A stretch of 64,000 bases of DNA. Origin: Streptomyces sp. NBC_00306 (GTDB lineage Bacteria; Actinomycetota; Actinomycetes; Streptomycetales; Streptomycetaceae). Below are positions 17,144 through 26,750 of the stretch, piece after piece. The stretch covers positions 8,308,001-8,372,000 of the forward strand of contig NZ_CP108032.1 of assembly GCF_036169555.1 (NCBI RefSeq), given 5' to 3'. Within the stretch, counting starts at the first letter, position 1; each line of letters starts with the position of its first letter. The translations under genes and the position numbers were made by a program. The notes beneath the pieces were generated by a model. That model was not told the origin of the DNA and did not search any database. It saw nothing but the letters and a program-made list of their open reading frames with translations.

Positions 17144-19189
17144 TCAGCTCCTGGAGGCGCCGTTCAGCACGGTGAGCGGAGTGTGGGCCAGGCCGAGCTC
17201 ATCCGCCTTGTCGAGCAGCTGGCTCAGCTGCGCAGTGGGCGCGTCGCCCGACTTCATGAGCTTCATCAGCAGGGCCGACACGGTCAGGTTCTGCACGTCC
17301 GACGTCGAGACGGAGTTCAGGACCTTCGTCAGATCGCCGGTGAACGCCGTCGAACCGTCCAGCCATGGGCCGGCCAGGGCCTGCGCCGTCTCGGAGTGCT
17401 GCACGAAGCCGTCCAGACCCTTGCCGAGGGCGATCGACGACATCAGCCGGTCGAAGAAGACGGACTCGCCGCCGACGATGTTGATGTCGGCGTTCTCCAG
17501 GCCGGTGGCCAGCACCGTGGCCTGGGCCTCGGCGACCTGCCGTTGCACATCGAGCCCGGCCAGGCGGATGTCCTTCTCCGCCTCCAGGCGCAGCCGGAAC
17601 TCCTCGTGGGTACGGGACGCCTCGTCCAGTGCCGCCATGGCGGCCGCCTTCTCCGTCAGGCCGGCGGCCTCGGCCTTGAGCTTCTCGCCGATGGCCATGG
17701 CCTCGGCGAGCGCCTGCTCACGGGCGCCCTCCGCCTCCGCCTTCAGCCGGGCGACGGTGGCCTCTGCTTCCGCGCGGCCCGCCTTCTCGATGGCGACGGC
17801 CTCCCTCTCCCGTACCTGAACCGCTGCCAGGCCCTCGGCCGCGGTTTCTGCCTGGGTGCCCTCGGCGAGGCGGATCTTGGCGCGGGCGTCCATGTCGGCG
17901 GCCTTGGTGCGTGCTTCGGCGAGGGTGAGTTCCTCGGCGGCGCGGTGGACGGCGGCCTGTTCGGCGGCCTCGGCAGCCTTGATGTCCTTGACCAGCTTCT
18001 CCTGCGCCTCGGCCTCGGCGGCGATGACGACGGCCTGCCGGTTGCGCTCGGCCTCCTCGACGGTGCGCAGCCTCTTGATGGACTCCTCCTGCTCGGCGAC
18101 CGTGCGGTCCACGGCGACCCGCTCGCGGATGACCTCGGCGATGTCGCGGCGCTCGGCCTCGACCTCCTTCTCGGCGGAGATACGGGTCAGTTCGGTCTCC
18201 CGGTCGCGGGCGATGACCTCGAGCAGCCGGTCCTTCTCGATGCGCTCGCTCTCGACCGCGATGACGCGCTCACGGTTCTTTTGCGCGACGGCGACCTCGC
18301 GCGCCTGGTTCTCGCGCTGCACGCCGAGCTGCTCCTCGGTCCTGAGGAACGCGCTCTGAGCACGCAGCCGCTCCTCCTCCACCACACGGGCCGTCTCGGC
18401 CTCCTCGCGGGCCCTCACGGTGTCGATCTCGCGCTTCTGCTTGATCTCGGCGTCCGCCTGGCGGCGCTCCAGCTCGAGGATGGCCTCACGGGCGTCGACG
18501 TTCTGCCGGGTGATCTCCTTCTCCTCGTGGCGCTGGTACTCGTTGGTGCGCACATGCTCGACGGCCGTCAGCTCGGTGATCTTCCGGATGCCCTGGGCGT
18601 CGAGGATGTTGGACGTGTCCAGCTGGGCCAGGGGCGTCTGTTCGAGGTAGTCGATCGCCGCGTCCTCGAGGCTGTAGCCGTTCAGATCGGTGCCGATGAC
18701 CTGGATGATGCGGTCCCGGAACTCGTCCCGCTTGGTGTAGAGGTCGGTGAAGTCGAGCTGCTTGCCGACCGTCTTGAGCGCCTCGGAGAATTTGGCGTTG
18801 AACAGGTCCTGCAGGGTCTCCTTGTCGCTGGCACGCGCCGTCCCGATCGCCTGGGCGACCTTGATGACGTCCTCGACCGTCTTGTTGACGCGTACGAAGA
18901 ACGAGATCCGGATGTCGGCGCGGATGTTGTCCTTGCAGATCAGCCCGTCACGACCGGTCCGTGTGATGTCGATGGTCTTCACCGAGATGTCCATGACCTC
19001 GGCCTTGTGGAGCACGGGCAGGACGACCTGCCCGGTGAAGGTGACGTCGACCTTGCGCATCTTCGACACGATCAGTGCCTTGCCCTGTTCCACCTTCCGG
19101 AACAGCCGGCTGATCACAAAGAGCAGGGCGACGGCAATGAGTAGGACAACGGCGATAAGCACACCGATGCCCAGAGTGATGGCATCCAT
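17144..19189 (-). CDS. Flotillin-like SPFH scaffold protein (YqiK/FloT type)
   Basis: A 681-residue membrane scaffold. Residues 5-30 form one membrane helix. An SPFH domain follows (about 30-190, with 'VMDISVKTIDITRTGRDGL' and 'NIRADIRISFFVRVNKTVED'). Then comes a very long Glu/Ala/Arg-rich coiled coil (about 230-550) and a Gly/Ser-rich C-terminal tail. Flotillins oligomerise at the inner leaflet and organise membrane microdomains. ATG 19189 is chosen because it gives the membrane anchor at once; the frame is open further upstream into the neighbouring gene. The partner gene 53 bases upstream encodes an NfeD-type protein, the usual flotillin companion (compare E. coli yqiJ-yqiK and B. subtilis yuaF-floT). 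Confidence 0.92.
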   Translation of the reverse strand: MDAITLGIGVLIAVVLLIAVALLFVISRLFRKVEQGKALIVSKMRKVDVTFTGQVVLPVLHKAEVMDISVKTIDITRTGRDGLICKDNIRADIRISFFVRVNKTVEDVIKVAQAIGTARASDKETLQDLFNAKFSEALKTVGKQLDFTDLYTKRDEFRDRIIQVIGTDLNGYSLEDAAIDYLEQTPLAQLDTSNILDAQGIRKITELTAVEHVRTNEYQRHEEKEITRQNVDAREAILELERRQADAEIKQKREIDTVRAREEAETARVVEEERLRAQSAFLRTEEQLGVQRENQAREVAVAQKNRERVIAVESERIEKDRLLEVIARDRETELTRISAEKEVEAERRDIAEVIRERVAVDRTVAEQEESIKRLRTVEEAERNRQAVVIAAEAEAQEKLVKDIKAAEAAEQAAVHRAAEELTLAEARTKAADMDARAKIRLAEGTQAETAAEGLAAVQVREREAVAIEKAGRAEAEATVARLKAEAEGAREQALAEAMAIGEKLKAEAAGLTEKAAAMAALDEASRTHEEFRLRLEAEKDIRLAGLDVQRQVAEAQATVLATGLENADINIVGGESVFFDRLMSSIALGKGLDGFVQHSETAQALAGPWLDGSTAFTGDLTKVLNSVSTSDVQNLTVSALLMKLMKSGDAPTAQLSQLLDKADELGLAHTPLTVLNGASRS

Positions 19190-19241
19190 GAGGAATCCCC
19201 CGATGAGAGGTGAAGAGCTGAAGACTGAGGCGGCAGCTGCG

Positions 19242-19847
19242 TCAGGCGCGAGGGTCGAGCGCCGCGTCGAAGGGTGCGACCCAGAAGAACTCGCCGAGGT
19301 CGTCGTACGCGTACAGCAACCCGGTGCTGCCGAGCGCCAGAACGTCGTTGCTCGACTGGCGGACCTGGACGATGGCCGTGGAGCCGTCCCGTGCGATGAC
19401 CTCCGCCTGGCCGAACGTGCCGTCCACCCGCCCTGTGCGGATGGTGCAGGCAAGGCCGACGAAGTCCTGCCGGGACGGCGCGGGTTCGTCGGGGAAGAGC
19501 TGCGCCAGTGGCCGTACGAGTAGCCGGGTCACCCGCCAGGCGACGAAGAGTGAGGCGATGAGCAGAACCATGCCGAGCAGGTGGACCACGGCTGCGGACA
19601 TGCCTGAACGGGCAAGGAGCAAAGACCCGGTGAGGCTGGCGAACCATGCGAGGGCGACGACCAGCGAAGCCGACACCGAGACGGGTACTCCACCGAGATC
19701 GAGTGCGTCGCTGTCCACATCGGTGTTGAAGCCGTCGGGCTCGGCGGCGCCGAGCAGTACCAGTAGCCAGAACCCGGCCACCACCAGAAGCGCCGAGGTG
19801 AACAGCACCGTGGGAAATCTGCCGACTGTTTCCAGAAACTCGGCCAT
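19242..19847 (-). CDS. NfeD/YqiJ-like membrane protein, flotillin partner
   Basis: A 201-residue protein with membrane helices at about residues 12-35, 55-78 and 85-107, then a soluble C-terminal domain (about 125-195) with short beta strands ('DFVGLACTIRTGRVDGTFG', 'GSTAIVQVRQ') fitting the OB fold of NfeD/YqiJ/YuaF proteins. It is the first gene of the leftward block and lies next to the flotillin gene. Such proteins bind their cognate flotillin and affect membrane fluidity. An Asp-rich segment near residues 40-50 could face outward. Confident about the family type, less about the exact subfamily. Confidence 0.82.
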   Translation of the reverse strand: MAEFLETVGRFPTVLFTSALLVVAGFWLLVLLGAAEPDGFNTDVDSDALDLGGVPVSVSASLVVALAWFASLTGSLLLARSGMSAAVVHLLGMVLLIASLFVAWRVTRLLVRPLAQLFPDEPAPSRQDFVGLACTIRTGRVDGTFGQAEVIARDGSTAIVQVRQSSNDVLALGSTGLLYAYDDLGEFFWVAPFDAALDPRA

Positions 19848-20117
19848 CGGTCATCCCCCTTGTGCCCCGTACGCCACTTCGCCGGCCTCTGGCAGCGGAG
19901 TGCTCCTTTCCGGCTCCCGGCAGGTGATCTTCTGCGCATCCCTGCTTTCCCCGGCTGGACTGGATAGTGCCAGCCCGACAAGCCTGTTCGCATTGCCGTC
20001 CACCGGCAACCTTTACGTATCCTTGATGCCGGTCACCGCACGCTGCGTTGCACGGTCGGCCTGACGTCCCACGCGTCTGGAAGCTGTCATCCGGCGTGCC
20101 AGGAAAGGGGAAGGGCC
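19848..20117. promoter_or_regulatory. Divergent promoter region, NfeD/flotillin block and PucR-type gene
   Basis: About 270 bases separate two divergent genes. It must hold both promoters. No clear palindromic operator was identified by eye. Divergent placement suggests that the regulator at 20118 controls the flotillin block. Confidence 0.5.
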
Positions 20118-21179
20118 ATGGCGGAGCAGGAGACATGCGAGCAATTCTTGGAGGGGTACGCCCAGATCCTGGTGGGTGCCTGTGCCACCGGTCGGCGACT
20201 GACCCGGGACGAGATGGAGTCGCTTCGCAGCCAGGGGAAGCGGGCCGCAGAGGCGGGCATCGGATTGCGTTCCCTCGTCCGGGCGCATCTTGCTGCCACA
20301 CAGGCGGTACGGCTCGGCTTGCCCCCTGCCGCGGCGGACCATCTTCTCCCCGCCGTCGAACAGGCGGTGGACGCCTTCGCGGAAGGCCATGAGCGGGCGC
20401 AGCGTCTCGCGGTGCGCCAGGAAGAGGCGGCTCGCCGGGAGTTCATCGACGACCTCCTCTACGGGCGCAGTGACCTGGGCCGCCTCGCCGAGCGTGCCGA
20501 ACGCTTCGGGCTGCTGTTGTCCCATGCCCATGCGGTCGCCGTGGCGCAGGGTACCGATCCGTACGACGACGGTTCCCCCGTGACCCGCAGCATCGAGTCC
20601 TCGCTCGTCGCCCGGTTCGGGGACCGCCGCATTCTCATCACGACGAAGGACGGACGGCTGATCTGCATCGCTCCGGGCGATCAGTCCGATGTACTCGGCT
20701 TCTTCGCCAAACAGGCGTACGCGGCGACGGGTGGCGGCCGGGTGGGCATCGGCCGAGCCCATGCAGGAGCAGGAGGGGTGGTCCACTCCTACGAGGAGGC
20801 GCTCAACGCGCTGGACCTGGCGGCCCGAATGGATCTCGACGGTCCTGTGCTGCACGCCGCCGACCTCCTGGTCTACCCGGTGCTGACCCGGGACAGACAG
20901 GCCATGGCCGACCTTGTGCAGAGTGTCCTCGGCCCGCTCAAAGGGGCCCGTGGCGGCGCTCAGCCGCTGATCGACACCCTCACCGCCTACTTCGATACGG
21001 GCTGTGTGGCAGCAGAGGCGGCCCGGCGGCTCTCGCTGAGCGTGCGGGCGATGACGTACCGGCTCGACCGCATCAACAAGCTGACGGGTGCCGACCCCGG
21101 CGACCCCGTCCACCGCTACACGCTTCAGACGGCGGTCGTCGGCGCCCGCCTGCTCGGCTGGCCGGACCAGGAGCTCTGA
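20118..21179 (+). CDS. PucR-type transcription regulator
   Basis: A 353-residue regulator. The C-terminus (about 285-350, 'AYFDTGCVAAEAARRLSLS' and 'TYRLDRINKLTGADPGDP') is the PucR/CdaR helix-turn-helix (HTH_30), in which 'MTYRLDRI' is diagnostic. The middle (about 120-260) resembles a GGDEF-like sensory fold and the N-terminal 100 residues are helical. ATG 20118 follows the purine-rich ggaaaggggaagggcc. It is transcribed away from the flotillin block. No ligand can be inferred. Confidence 0.88.
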   Translation: MAEQETCEQFLEGYAQILVGACATGRRLTRDEMESLRSQGKRAAEAGIGLRSLVRAHLAATQAVRLGLPPAAADHLLPAVEQAVDAFAEGHERAQRLAVRQEEAARREFIDDLLYGRSDLGRLAERAERFGLLLSHAHAVAVAQGTDPYDDGSPVTRSIESSLVARFGDRRILITTKDGRLICIAPGDQSDVLGFFAKQAYAATGGGRVGIGRAHAGAGGVVHSYEEALNALDLAARMDLDGPVLHAADLLVYPVLTRDRQAMADLVQSVLGPLKGARGGAQPLIDTLTAYFDTGCVAAEAARRLSLSVRAMTYRLDRINKLTGADPGDPVHRYTLQTAVVGARLLGWPDQEL

Positions 21180-21467
21180 GGAGTCGGAACCTGTCGGCGC
21201 CGCGGCCGCTCGGCATCCGCTTCACGAGGACTCCGACGGCTCGTTCGCCTCGAGCTCCCTTAAAACGAGCAGGAGTTCACCGCTCGAGACGAGATCGTCG
21301 GCGCCATCCGGCCGGGTGACAGCAGCTGACATGAGCAAGCGGAGAGGCACCAGCGGCCCGGAGCGGAAGGGGACGAGGCTTGACGCGAACACCGGAGAGA
21401 CTGTGCGCCGCCGAGCGGTCGAAAGAGCCATGAAGCGGAAGCCGTGTCGCCCTGGTACACCGGCCAT
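21180..21467. other. Convergent gap
   Basis: About 290 bases between the converging PucR-type and slipin genes. No gene or clear terminator was recognised. Confidence 0.4.
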
Positions 21468-22322
21468 CTACGCGTCGAGGGCATGTGTCGCCTGGGTCCC
21501 GTTTGGCTGTGATGCCTCAGGGACTGATTCCGGCAGCCCAGCCGTGCTCGTGGCCGGGTCACGAGGCGTCGCCCTCTCCAGGAACCGCAACAGCTCGACG
21601 GGGAAGGGCAGGACGAGTGTGGAGTTCTTCTCCGCGGCGACCGCCACCACCGTTTGCAGCAGGCGCAGCTGCAGCGCGGCGGGCTGGTCGGCCATGACGC
21701 CTGCGGCCTCTGCGAGTTTCTTGGATGCCTGCAACTCGGCATCGGCGTTGATGACGCGGGCCCGCCTTTCGCGATCGGCTTCCGCCTGACGGGCCATCGA
21801 GCGCTTCATCGTCTCCGGAAGCGAGACATCCTTGATCTCCACCCGGTCGATGGTCACGCCCCACTCGACGGCGGGGCTGTCCATCATCAGCTCCAAGCCC
21901 TGATTGAGTTTCTCCCGGTTGGACAGCAGGTCGTCCAGGTCGCTCTTCCCCAGGATCGAGCGCAGCGAGGTCTGAGCCATCTGCGAAACCGCGAAGCGGT
22001 AGTCCTCCACGCGGATGATGGCATCTGCCGGAGCGACAACCTTGAAGTAGATGACGGCGTCGACCCGGACCGTGACGTTGTCCCGGGTGATGCCGTCCTG
22101 GGCCGGCACGGGCATCGTCACGATCTGCATGTTCACCTTGTGCATCCGGTCCACTCCGGGGATGATCATGGCGAATCCGGGCCCGCGGATCCCACCTCGC
22201 AGCTTGCCGAAGCGGAGAACCACGCCGCGTTCGTATTGCTTCACCACGCGAGCAGCAGCCGCCACGTACACCACTGCAGCCGTTCCAACAACGGCCACCG
22301 TTGTCATGATGGTCTCGAGCAT
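21468..22322 (-). CDS. Slipin / stomatin-like SPFH protein
   Basis: A 284-residue protein with an N-terminal membrane helix (residues 5-27) and a full SPFH/prohibitin domain: 'VVKQYERGVVLRFGKL', 'QDGITRDNVTVRVDAVIYF', 'RSILGKSDLDDLLSNREKLN' and 'WGVTIDRVEIKDVSLPETMK'. ATG 22322 after a ggaggg-type site gives the membrane anchor; the longer frame adds an Arg-rich, unlikely extension. It is the second SPFH protein within 3 kb of the flotillin. Slipins form ring-like membrane scaffolds and often pair with NfeD proteins. This one lacks its own adjacent partner and might share the one at 19242. Confidence 0.92.
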   Translation of the reverse strand: MLETIMTTVAVVGTAAVVYVAAAARVVKQYERGVVLRFGKLRGGIRGPGFAMIIPGVDRMHKVNMQIVTMPVPAQDGITRDNVTVRVDAVIYFKVVAPADAIIRVEDYRFAVSQMAQTSLRSILGKSDLDDLLSNREKLNQGLELMMDSPAVEWGVTIDRVEIKDVSLPETMKRSMARQAEADRERRARVINADAELQASKKLAEAAGVMADQPAALQLRLLQTVVAVAAEKNSTLVLPFPVELLRFLERATPRDPATSTAGLPESVPEASQPNGTQATHALDA

Positions 22323-23072
22323 GGCGCTGCCCTCCTTCAGAGAACTGCTTCCTCCAGCGTTCCCGTTTTGCGTGTGCTTTACTCTTTGTTCGGCGTTCCA
22401 TGCCGTCCGCACTACACATCTCCGCAGTTCAGCGGCGGTTTGCCCCCGGAGGTTCACCCACGGTCGCCGAACTGCTCGGCGAACAAGGCGATCGACGCAA
22501 CCCGCAGCCCGCAGCGCTCCGAAGCCCGCCCACGGCGCGCAGGCGCCGACGGCCGGCGAGCGTCGGTCCGCGATGGCGTCGCATCAGGACGTGCAGGCAG
22601 CCGGGCAGCTCCGGCGGAGCGATCCGGCCGACAGCCCCGCTCCCGACAAGGGCACCCTTAGCGGCAACAGTCTCGAGGAGGAGGTGTAGTGGCATGACGC
22701 CAGTTCGCCTCCTCTGGCCCGGGGGCTGCTCACTTTCGGCCGTTCCGACCGGACCGGAGCGCTTGCCGAGGCCGATGACCGGGCCCCGGCAGTGGCTTCC
22801 GGGCATGTCCTGCTGCCCATGACGAGCAGGTTCGGCTCCTGCCCGTTCTGTCGTCAGCTGCCGCGCTGCTCGCGTCCGGCGACGTCCTTTGCCTCAGGCA
22901 ATGCCCCCCAGCGGGACTGGTTGCCGGGACCCGGCAGCCGGCGGGCGGTCAATGAGGCCGTTGGCGACCTGTCAGGAACGCGTAAGCAACGTGTAAAGTC
23001 TGCCGTGGAGTGCCGGGAAGCCTGGTCGGCGAGCAGGGGACAGCTGTCTTTGTCGATCGGGGGATTCACGCC
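22323..23072. other. Gap with no recognisable gene
   Basis: About 750 bases. Several open frames overlap but are low-complexity. The last part is the upstream region of the antiporter gene, with a good GGGGGA ribosome site just before ATG 23073. Confidence 0.45.
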
Positions 23073-24338
23073 ATGGTGCTCGTTGCCGTTTTCGGAGTCG
23101 CGCTTCTCGTCGCGGTACTGCTTTCCGGGCTCGCAGCCCGTACGGTCCTGTCCACGTCCCTCCTCTTCCTGGTCGGCGGCGCGCTCGTCAGTGACGGCTT
23201 TCTCGGACTGATCCACATCACACCGAACAGCGAGATCGTCTCGGTCACGGCAGACCTCGCGCTGTTCGCTGTGCTGTTCACCGACGGCATGCACGTTTCC
23301 CTCCCCAAGCTGCGCGCCCATTGGAAGAACCCGGCGCGCGCACTGGGCCTGGGAATGCCGCTCGCCTTCGTCGGCATGGCTTTGATCACGCACTACCTGG
23401 TGGGTCTGGACTGGACGACGTCCTTCCTCGTCGGCGCGGTACTGGCGCCCACGGACCCGGTGTTCGCCTCGGCGATCGTGGGGCGCAAGGAAGTCCCCGC
23501 CAAGCTACGGCAGTTGCTGAACGTGGAGAGCGGCATCAACGACGGTCTCGCGCTACCGATCGTTCTGATCCTCCTCGCGGCGGCCGGCCCCACGGCCGGC
23601 CACGCCGAGGCGTCGCTCGGCAAGATCGTCCTGGAGCTCGGGCTGGGGCTGGCGTTCGGCATCGTCCTGCCTCTGTTGGTCAGCGGACTCCTGCGAATCC
23701 GGCTGCTGGGCGCGGAGCCGAAGCTGCAGCCGCTGCTGCCGCTGGCGATCGGGGTCATCCTCTATGGGCTGTGCCATCTCACCCACGCCAACCCCTACCT
23801 CGCGGCCTTCTCGGCCGGTGCTGTTCTCACCGCGGCATCCCCGGAGGCGAAGACGGCCTTCGAGCCGCTGGGCGAGGCGCTGGCCGAGCTGGCGAAGTTC
23901 GCCGCACTGCTGGTCTTCGGTGCGCTGCTCACCCCGCAGCTCTTCGGTGACCTCTCCGTCGGCGGATACCTCGCAGTGCTCCTGGCGATCGTCCTGATCC
24001 GGCCCGCGTCGCTGCTGATCTCGCTCGTCGGTACGCGATTCGACCGCCGCGAAAAGCTGGTCGCGGCCTGGTTCGGCCCGAAGGGTTTCGCCTCCGTGGT
24101 GTATGGCCTTCTGGTGCTGCAGGCCGGAATCCCGCAGGGCGAGGAGGCATTCACCCTGATCGCGGTGTGCATCGCGGCTTCGATCATTGCCCACAGCAGC
24201 ACCGACGTCCCGATCGCCCGCCTCTTCCATGTCGACGACCTGGCGGGCATCCCGGGCGATGAGAGCACACCCACCCACCATGACGTGCACGTAGTCGATC
24301 GCCATGCATCCTCAATAGCGGCCGCCCCGCCCGAGTAG
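23073..24338 (+). CDS. Cation/proton antiporter (CPA family)
   Basis: A 421-residue polytopic membrane protein with 11-13 hydrophobic helices. Family signatures are 'VLAPTDPVFASAIVGRKEVP' (substrate site in the fifth or sixth helix), 'NVESGINDGLALP' and 'WFGPKGFASVVYGLLVL', the pattern of Na+(K+)/H+ exchangers of the NhaP/CPA1 type. The Asp of 'NDG' is the expected cation/proton-binding residue. ATG 23073 is chosen because of the GGGGGA site; upstream codons are not membrane-like. The short C-terminal tail is His/Asp-rich. It would move H+ against Na+ or K+ for pH and ion balance. Confidence 0.88.
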   Translation: MVLVAVFGVALLVAVLLSGLAARTVLSTSLLFLVGGALVSDGFLGLIHITPNSEIVSVTADLALFAVLFTDGMHVSLPKLRAHWKNPARALGLGMPLAFVGMALITHYLVGLDWTTSFLVGAVLAPTDPVFASAIVGRKEVPAKLRQLLNVESGINDGLALPIVLILLAAAGPTAGHAEASLGKIVLELGLGLAFGIVLPLLVSGLLRIRLLGAEPKLQPLLPLAIGVILYGLCHLTHANPYLAAFSAGAVLTAASPEAKTAFEPLGEALAELAKFAALLVFGALLTPQLFGDLSVGGYLAVLLAIVLIRPASLLISLVGTRFDRREKLVAAWFGPKGFASVVYGLLVLQAGIPQGEEAFTLIAVCIAASIIAHSSTDVPIARLFHVDDLAGIPGDESTPTHHDVHVVDRHASSIAAAPPE

Positions 24339-24688
24339 CGGGGGACATCGGCCTCCTACAGGCGCCAACACCGCTCCTGCGTCACGGATTCCGCTGCCGC
24401 CGCAGACGGTCGGGATCAACGCTCAGGCCAGGGAGTTGAGTTGTGAAACGGTCAAGCCAGCCAGCTCCGGGCAGAAGATTGATCCAGTTCGAGCTGGTGG
24501 GGCCCGAGCTGATGACGATGACCACGCGTGTCTCGCCCGTGCCGTCTTGTCCGCGTAAATCTCGGTGATGAGTCCCTCGACGAGCTTCTTGCTGTGTGGT
24601 TGATCACGCCCGCCGCATTGAGTGGAGTGTCGCTCGACTTCCGTACGACTGTGTGATGGCGGGGGCCCGAATGCAAGGATGGGCGGGC
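24339..24688. other. Gap with no supportable gene
   Basis: About 350 bases. A minus-strand stretch contains 'KKLVEGLITEIYADKT' in one frame and seems interrupted. It may be a gene relic, but I could not place it in a family. Confidence 0.35.
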
Positions 24689-25357
24689 ATGACTGCTGGG
24701 TGGTGTTCTCGCACGCTGAGGGCCGTGGTGTTCGCGGCCATCTGCGTGCTGCTCGCTGCCCTGGGGCATGTGGTGATCACAGGCATCGCGGTGCCTTGGT
24801 GGGCGCTGGTCGTCGGGGTCGTAGCGACGGGCGGGATCGCGTGGTGGCTGGCCGGTCGCGAACGCGGACTCTTCGTGGTCGTCTCCGTCGCGGTCGCCGC
24901 CCAGCTGCTTCTGGACTCGTTGTTCTCGTCCGCGCAGTTGGTCCTGCGGCCGGAATCGTCCGGCGAGGCGTCTCTGGCCTGGCGGTGGGTTCCCTACCTT
25001 CTGTGCGGCCCCTCGACCGGGTCGGGCGCTGATTCCGAGGGCATTGCGATGCCCCTCCACTCCATGAGCCATGACATGGGGGCGATGTCCTCGATGGGCA
25101 TGCTTGTGGCGCACCTGGTTGCCGCCGTGCTGTGCGGCCTGTGGCTCGCCCACGGCGAGCGGGCCGCCTTCCGCATCCTGCGGGCCGTCGGTGGACGGCT
25201 CGTCGCCCCCCTGCGCCTGCTGCTCTGGATCCCCGCACCGACGCACCGCCCGCGCGTCCGTCCCCGCCGAGGCCGCTCGAACCGCGTGCCGAAACAGCTC
25301 CTGCTCGTTTACGCCATCACGTCTCGAGGTCCACCCCTGAGGACAGCTGTCGTCTGA
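24689..25357 (+). CDS. Membrane protein with a Met/His-rich loop, possible metal role
   Basis: About 222 residues with membrane helices at roughly 10-28, 30-48, 55-78 and 125-147 and a basic C-terminal tail. Between helices lies 'MPLHSMSHDMGAMSSMGM', dense in Met and His, as in copper-handling periplasmic loops. ATG 24689 (MTAGW...) is preferred because an AAGGA site precedes it; earlier in-frame starts exist. The neighbours, a decayed ECF sigma factor and a CopC-CopD fusion 1.7 kb away, support but do not prove a copper link. Confidence 0.6.
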   Translation: MTAGWCSRTLRAVVFAAICVLLAALGHVVITGIAVPWWALVVGVVATGGIAWWLAGRERGLFVVVSVAVAAQLLLDSLFSSAQLVLRPESSGEASLAWRWVPYLLCGPSTGSGADSEGIAMPLHSMSHDMGAMSSMGMLVAHLVAAVLCGLWLAHGERAAFRILRAVGGRLVAPLRLLLWIPAPTHRPRVRPRRGRSNRVPKQLLLVYAITSRGPPLRTAVV

Positions 25358-25379
25358 CGACGCCGGGACCCCGCGGCTG

Positions 25380-25683
25380 CTCAAGGCGGTCACTGGCACA
25401 CCGCGCCTCGCAGTTGGCCTGCTGTCCACGCGTCACGCGGTGGTCGACGGCAGCCGGTACGTCGCTGCCCGGGGCGGTCTGGCGGATATCGACGACTGGC
25501 AGGCGGCGGCCGAACGCACCCAGCCGCGGGCCTGCCGGGCTTCGACGACCGCATCGCACTCGCGGAGCTGCTGGCCGAGCTCTCGGACGAACAGCGCAAG
25601 GCTTCGTGCTGACCCGGATGCTGGGCTGGCTGGGCTGCCCCTGCGAAGTCGGCGCATGTCAGCGGCTGCTTGACGGGCCGTAG
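25380..25683 (+). pseudogene. Relic of an ECF sigma factor
   Basis: Conceptual translation gives 'DDRIALAELLAELSDEQRKA', then after a frame change 'FVLTRMLGWLGCPCEVG', matching sigma-70 region 4 (an LxxALxxLxxxQRxAFVLTxxLG pattern). Upstream 'DIDDWQAAAERTQPR' resembles the linker of the same type of protein. Region 2 and a complete helix-turn-helix are missing, and there is at least one frameshift. Such sigma factors often control metal or thiol stress genes. Confidence 0.55.
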
Positions 25684-25985
25684 GGTGGCTGCCACTCGGT
25701 CCCGGGACCGAGTGCCGGCCACTCGCGTTGCGGCGCGCGCATCAGGCAGCGGCTGAACTGATGCGCCAGCCACGCGTGCCGATTGCGGCGCGCGCCCGCG
25801 CCGGTGGCGGCTGCGGGGCAGGGCTCTGTCCTACCGAGGCCAATCGTCCGGCCGAAGAGTCGGTTGCTTCGACCGGTGCATGTCGACAGCGACGCGGAGT
25901 AGGACGCAAATTTCAGCCAGCGTAATGATCTGTTGCAGCTTGTCCGTACTCCCTGGGGCACGGGCCGTTCACATCAGGAGGCACC
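25684..25985. other. Gap, upstream region of the DUF4142 gene
   Basis: About 300 bases with no gene. A ribosome site (aggagg) lies just before ATG 25986. Confidence 0.4.
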
Positions 25986-26729
25986 ATGCGCACGTCGCAA
26001 CCCACGGCAGGAACCGTCATCATCATCGGCGGTCTGGTCCTGACCTTCATCGTGCTCCTCTACCCCGTCATCCTTGGCATAGAGAACACGGCCACCAACT
26101 CGGAGCGCGTCATCGCCAACACCCGGTACGGGCCGCTGACCGAGGCCGACCGCGACTTTGTCGTCAAGGTCCGCGCGGCCGGGCTGTGGGAGCACCCCCT
26201 GGGCGAGGCGTCCATGAAGAGGGGCACGACGGAGGCCATGAGGGAGGCCGGCGAACACCTAATTGTCGGGCACTCCCTGCTCGACGAGAGCACCCGCAAG
26301 GTCGCCCCCGAGCTGAACATCACCCTGCCCAACCGGGCCTCGCCGCAACAGCAGCAGTTCGTGGCGACGGTGGTGGGGAGCACCGGCAAGCAGTTCGACA
26401 CCAACGCCGCCAACATCATGCGCGTGACCCATGGTCAGATCTTTCCGGCCATTGCCAAGATCCGTGCCACCACCAAGAACACCCTGGTGCGCCAGTTGGC
26501 CGATCAAGCCAACGACGTCGTCCTCGACCACATCACGGTTCTGGAGAAGACCGGCCTGGTCAATTTCGACCAGGCCAACTTCCAGCAGACCAGCCCGCCG
26601 AAACTCCCCAAGGCCGAGCTCACCCCGCCCGCGCCTCAGCCGGGCGAACCGGTCACTGCCCTTACCGCACCCCCCGGCCTGGAGAACTTCTACACGAACG
26701 TTCCGCCACTCAACCCGGCGGCGGGGTGA
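25986..26729 (+). CDS. DUF4142 family membrane-anchored protein
   Basis: A 247-residue protein with an N-terminal membrane helix or uncleaved signal (residues 9-30, 'GTVIIIGGLVLTFIVLLYPV'). A DUF4142 helical domain follows, arranged as two ferritin-like halves: 'LTEADRDFVVKVRAAGLWE', then a second region 'RVTHGQIFPAIAKIRATTKN'. The tail is Pro-rich. It is predicted to face outward. DUF4142 proteins are ferritin-like and widespread, but their chemistry is unproven. It stands alone, with a strong hairpin 22 bases after its stop. Confidence 0.85.
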   Translation: MRTSQPTAGTVIIIGGLVLTFIVLLYPVILGIENTATNSERVIANTRYGPLTEADRDFVVKVRAAGLWEHPLGEASMKRGTTEAMREAGEHLIVGHSLLDESTRKVAPELNITLPNRASPQQQQFVATVVGSTGKQFDTNAANIMRVTHGQIFPAIAKIRATTKNTLVRQLADQANDVVLDHITVLEKTGLVNFDQANFQQTSPPKLPKAELTPPAPQPGEPVTALTAPPGLENFYTNVPPLNPAAG

Positions 26730-26750
26730 CCGTACAGGCGGACGGGGAGG

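Noticed and set aside
16982-19144. 720-residue plus-strand frame
   Set aside because: It is the antisense of the flotillin gene; Leu/Gly/Arg/Asp-rich with no recognisable domain.
22429-22820. Minus-strand frames before the antiporter gene
   Set aside because: Arg/Gly/Ser-rich, no domain, and overlapping frames on the other strand are equally open.
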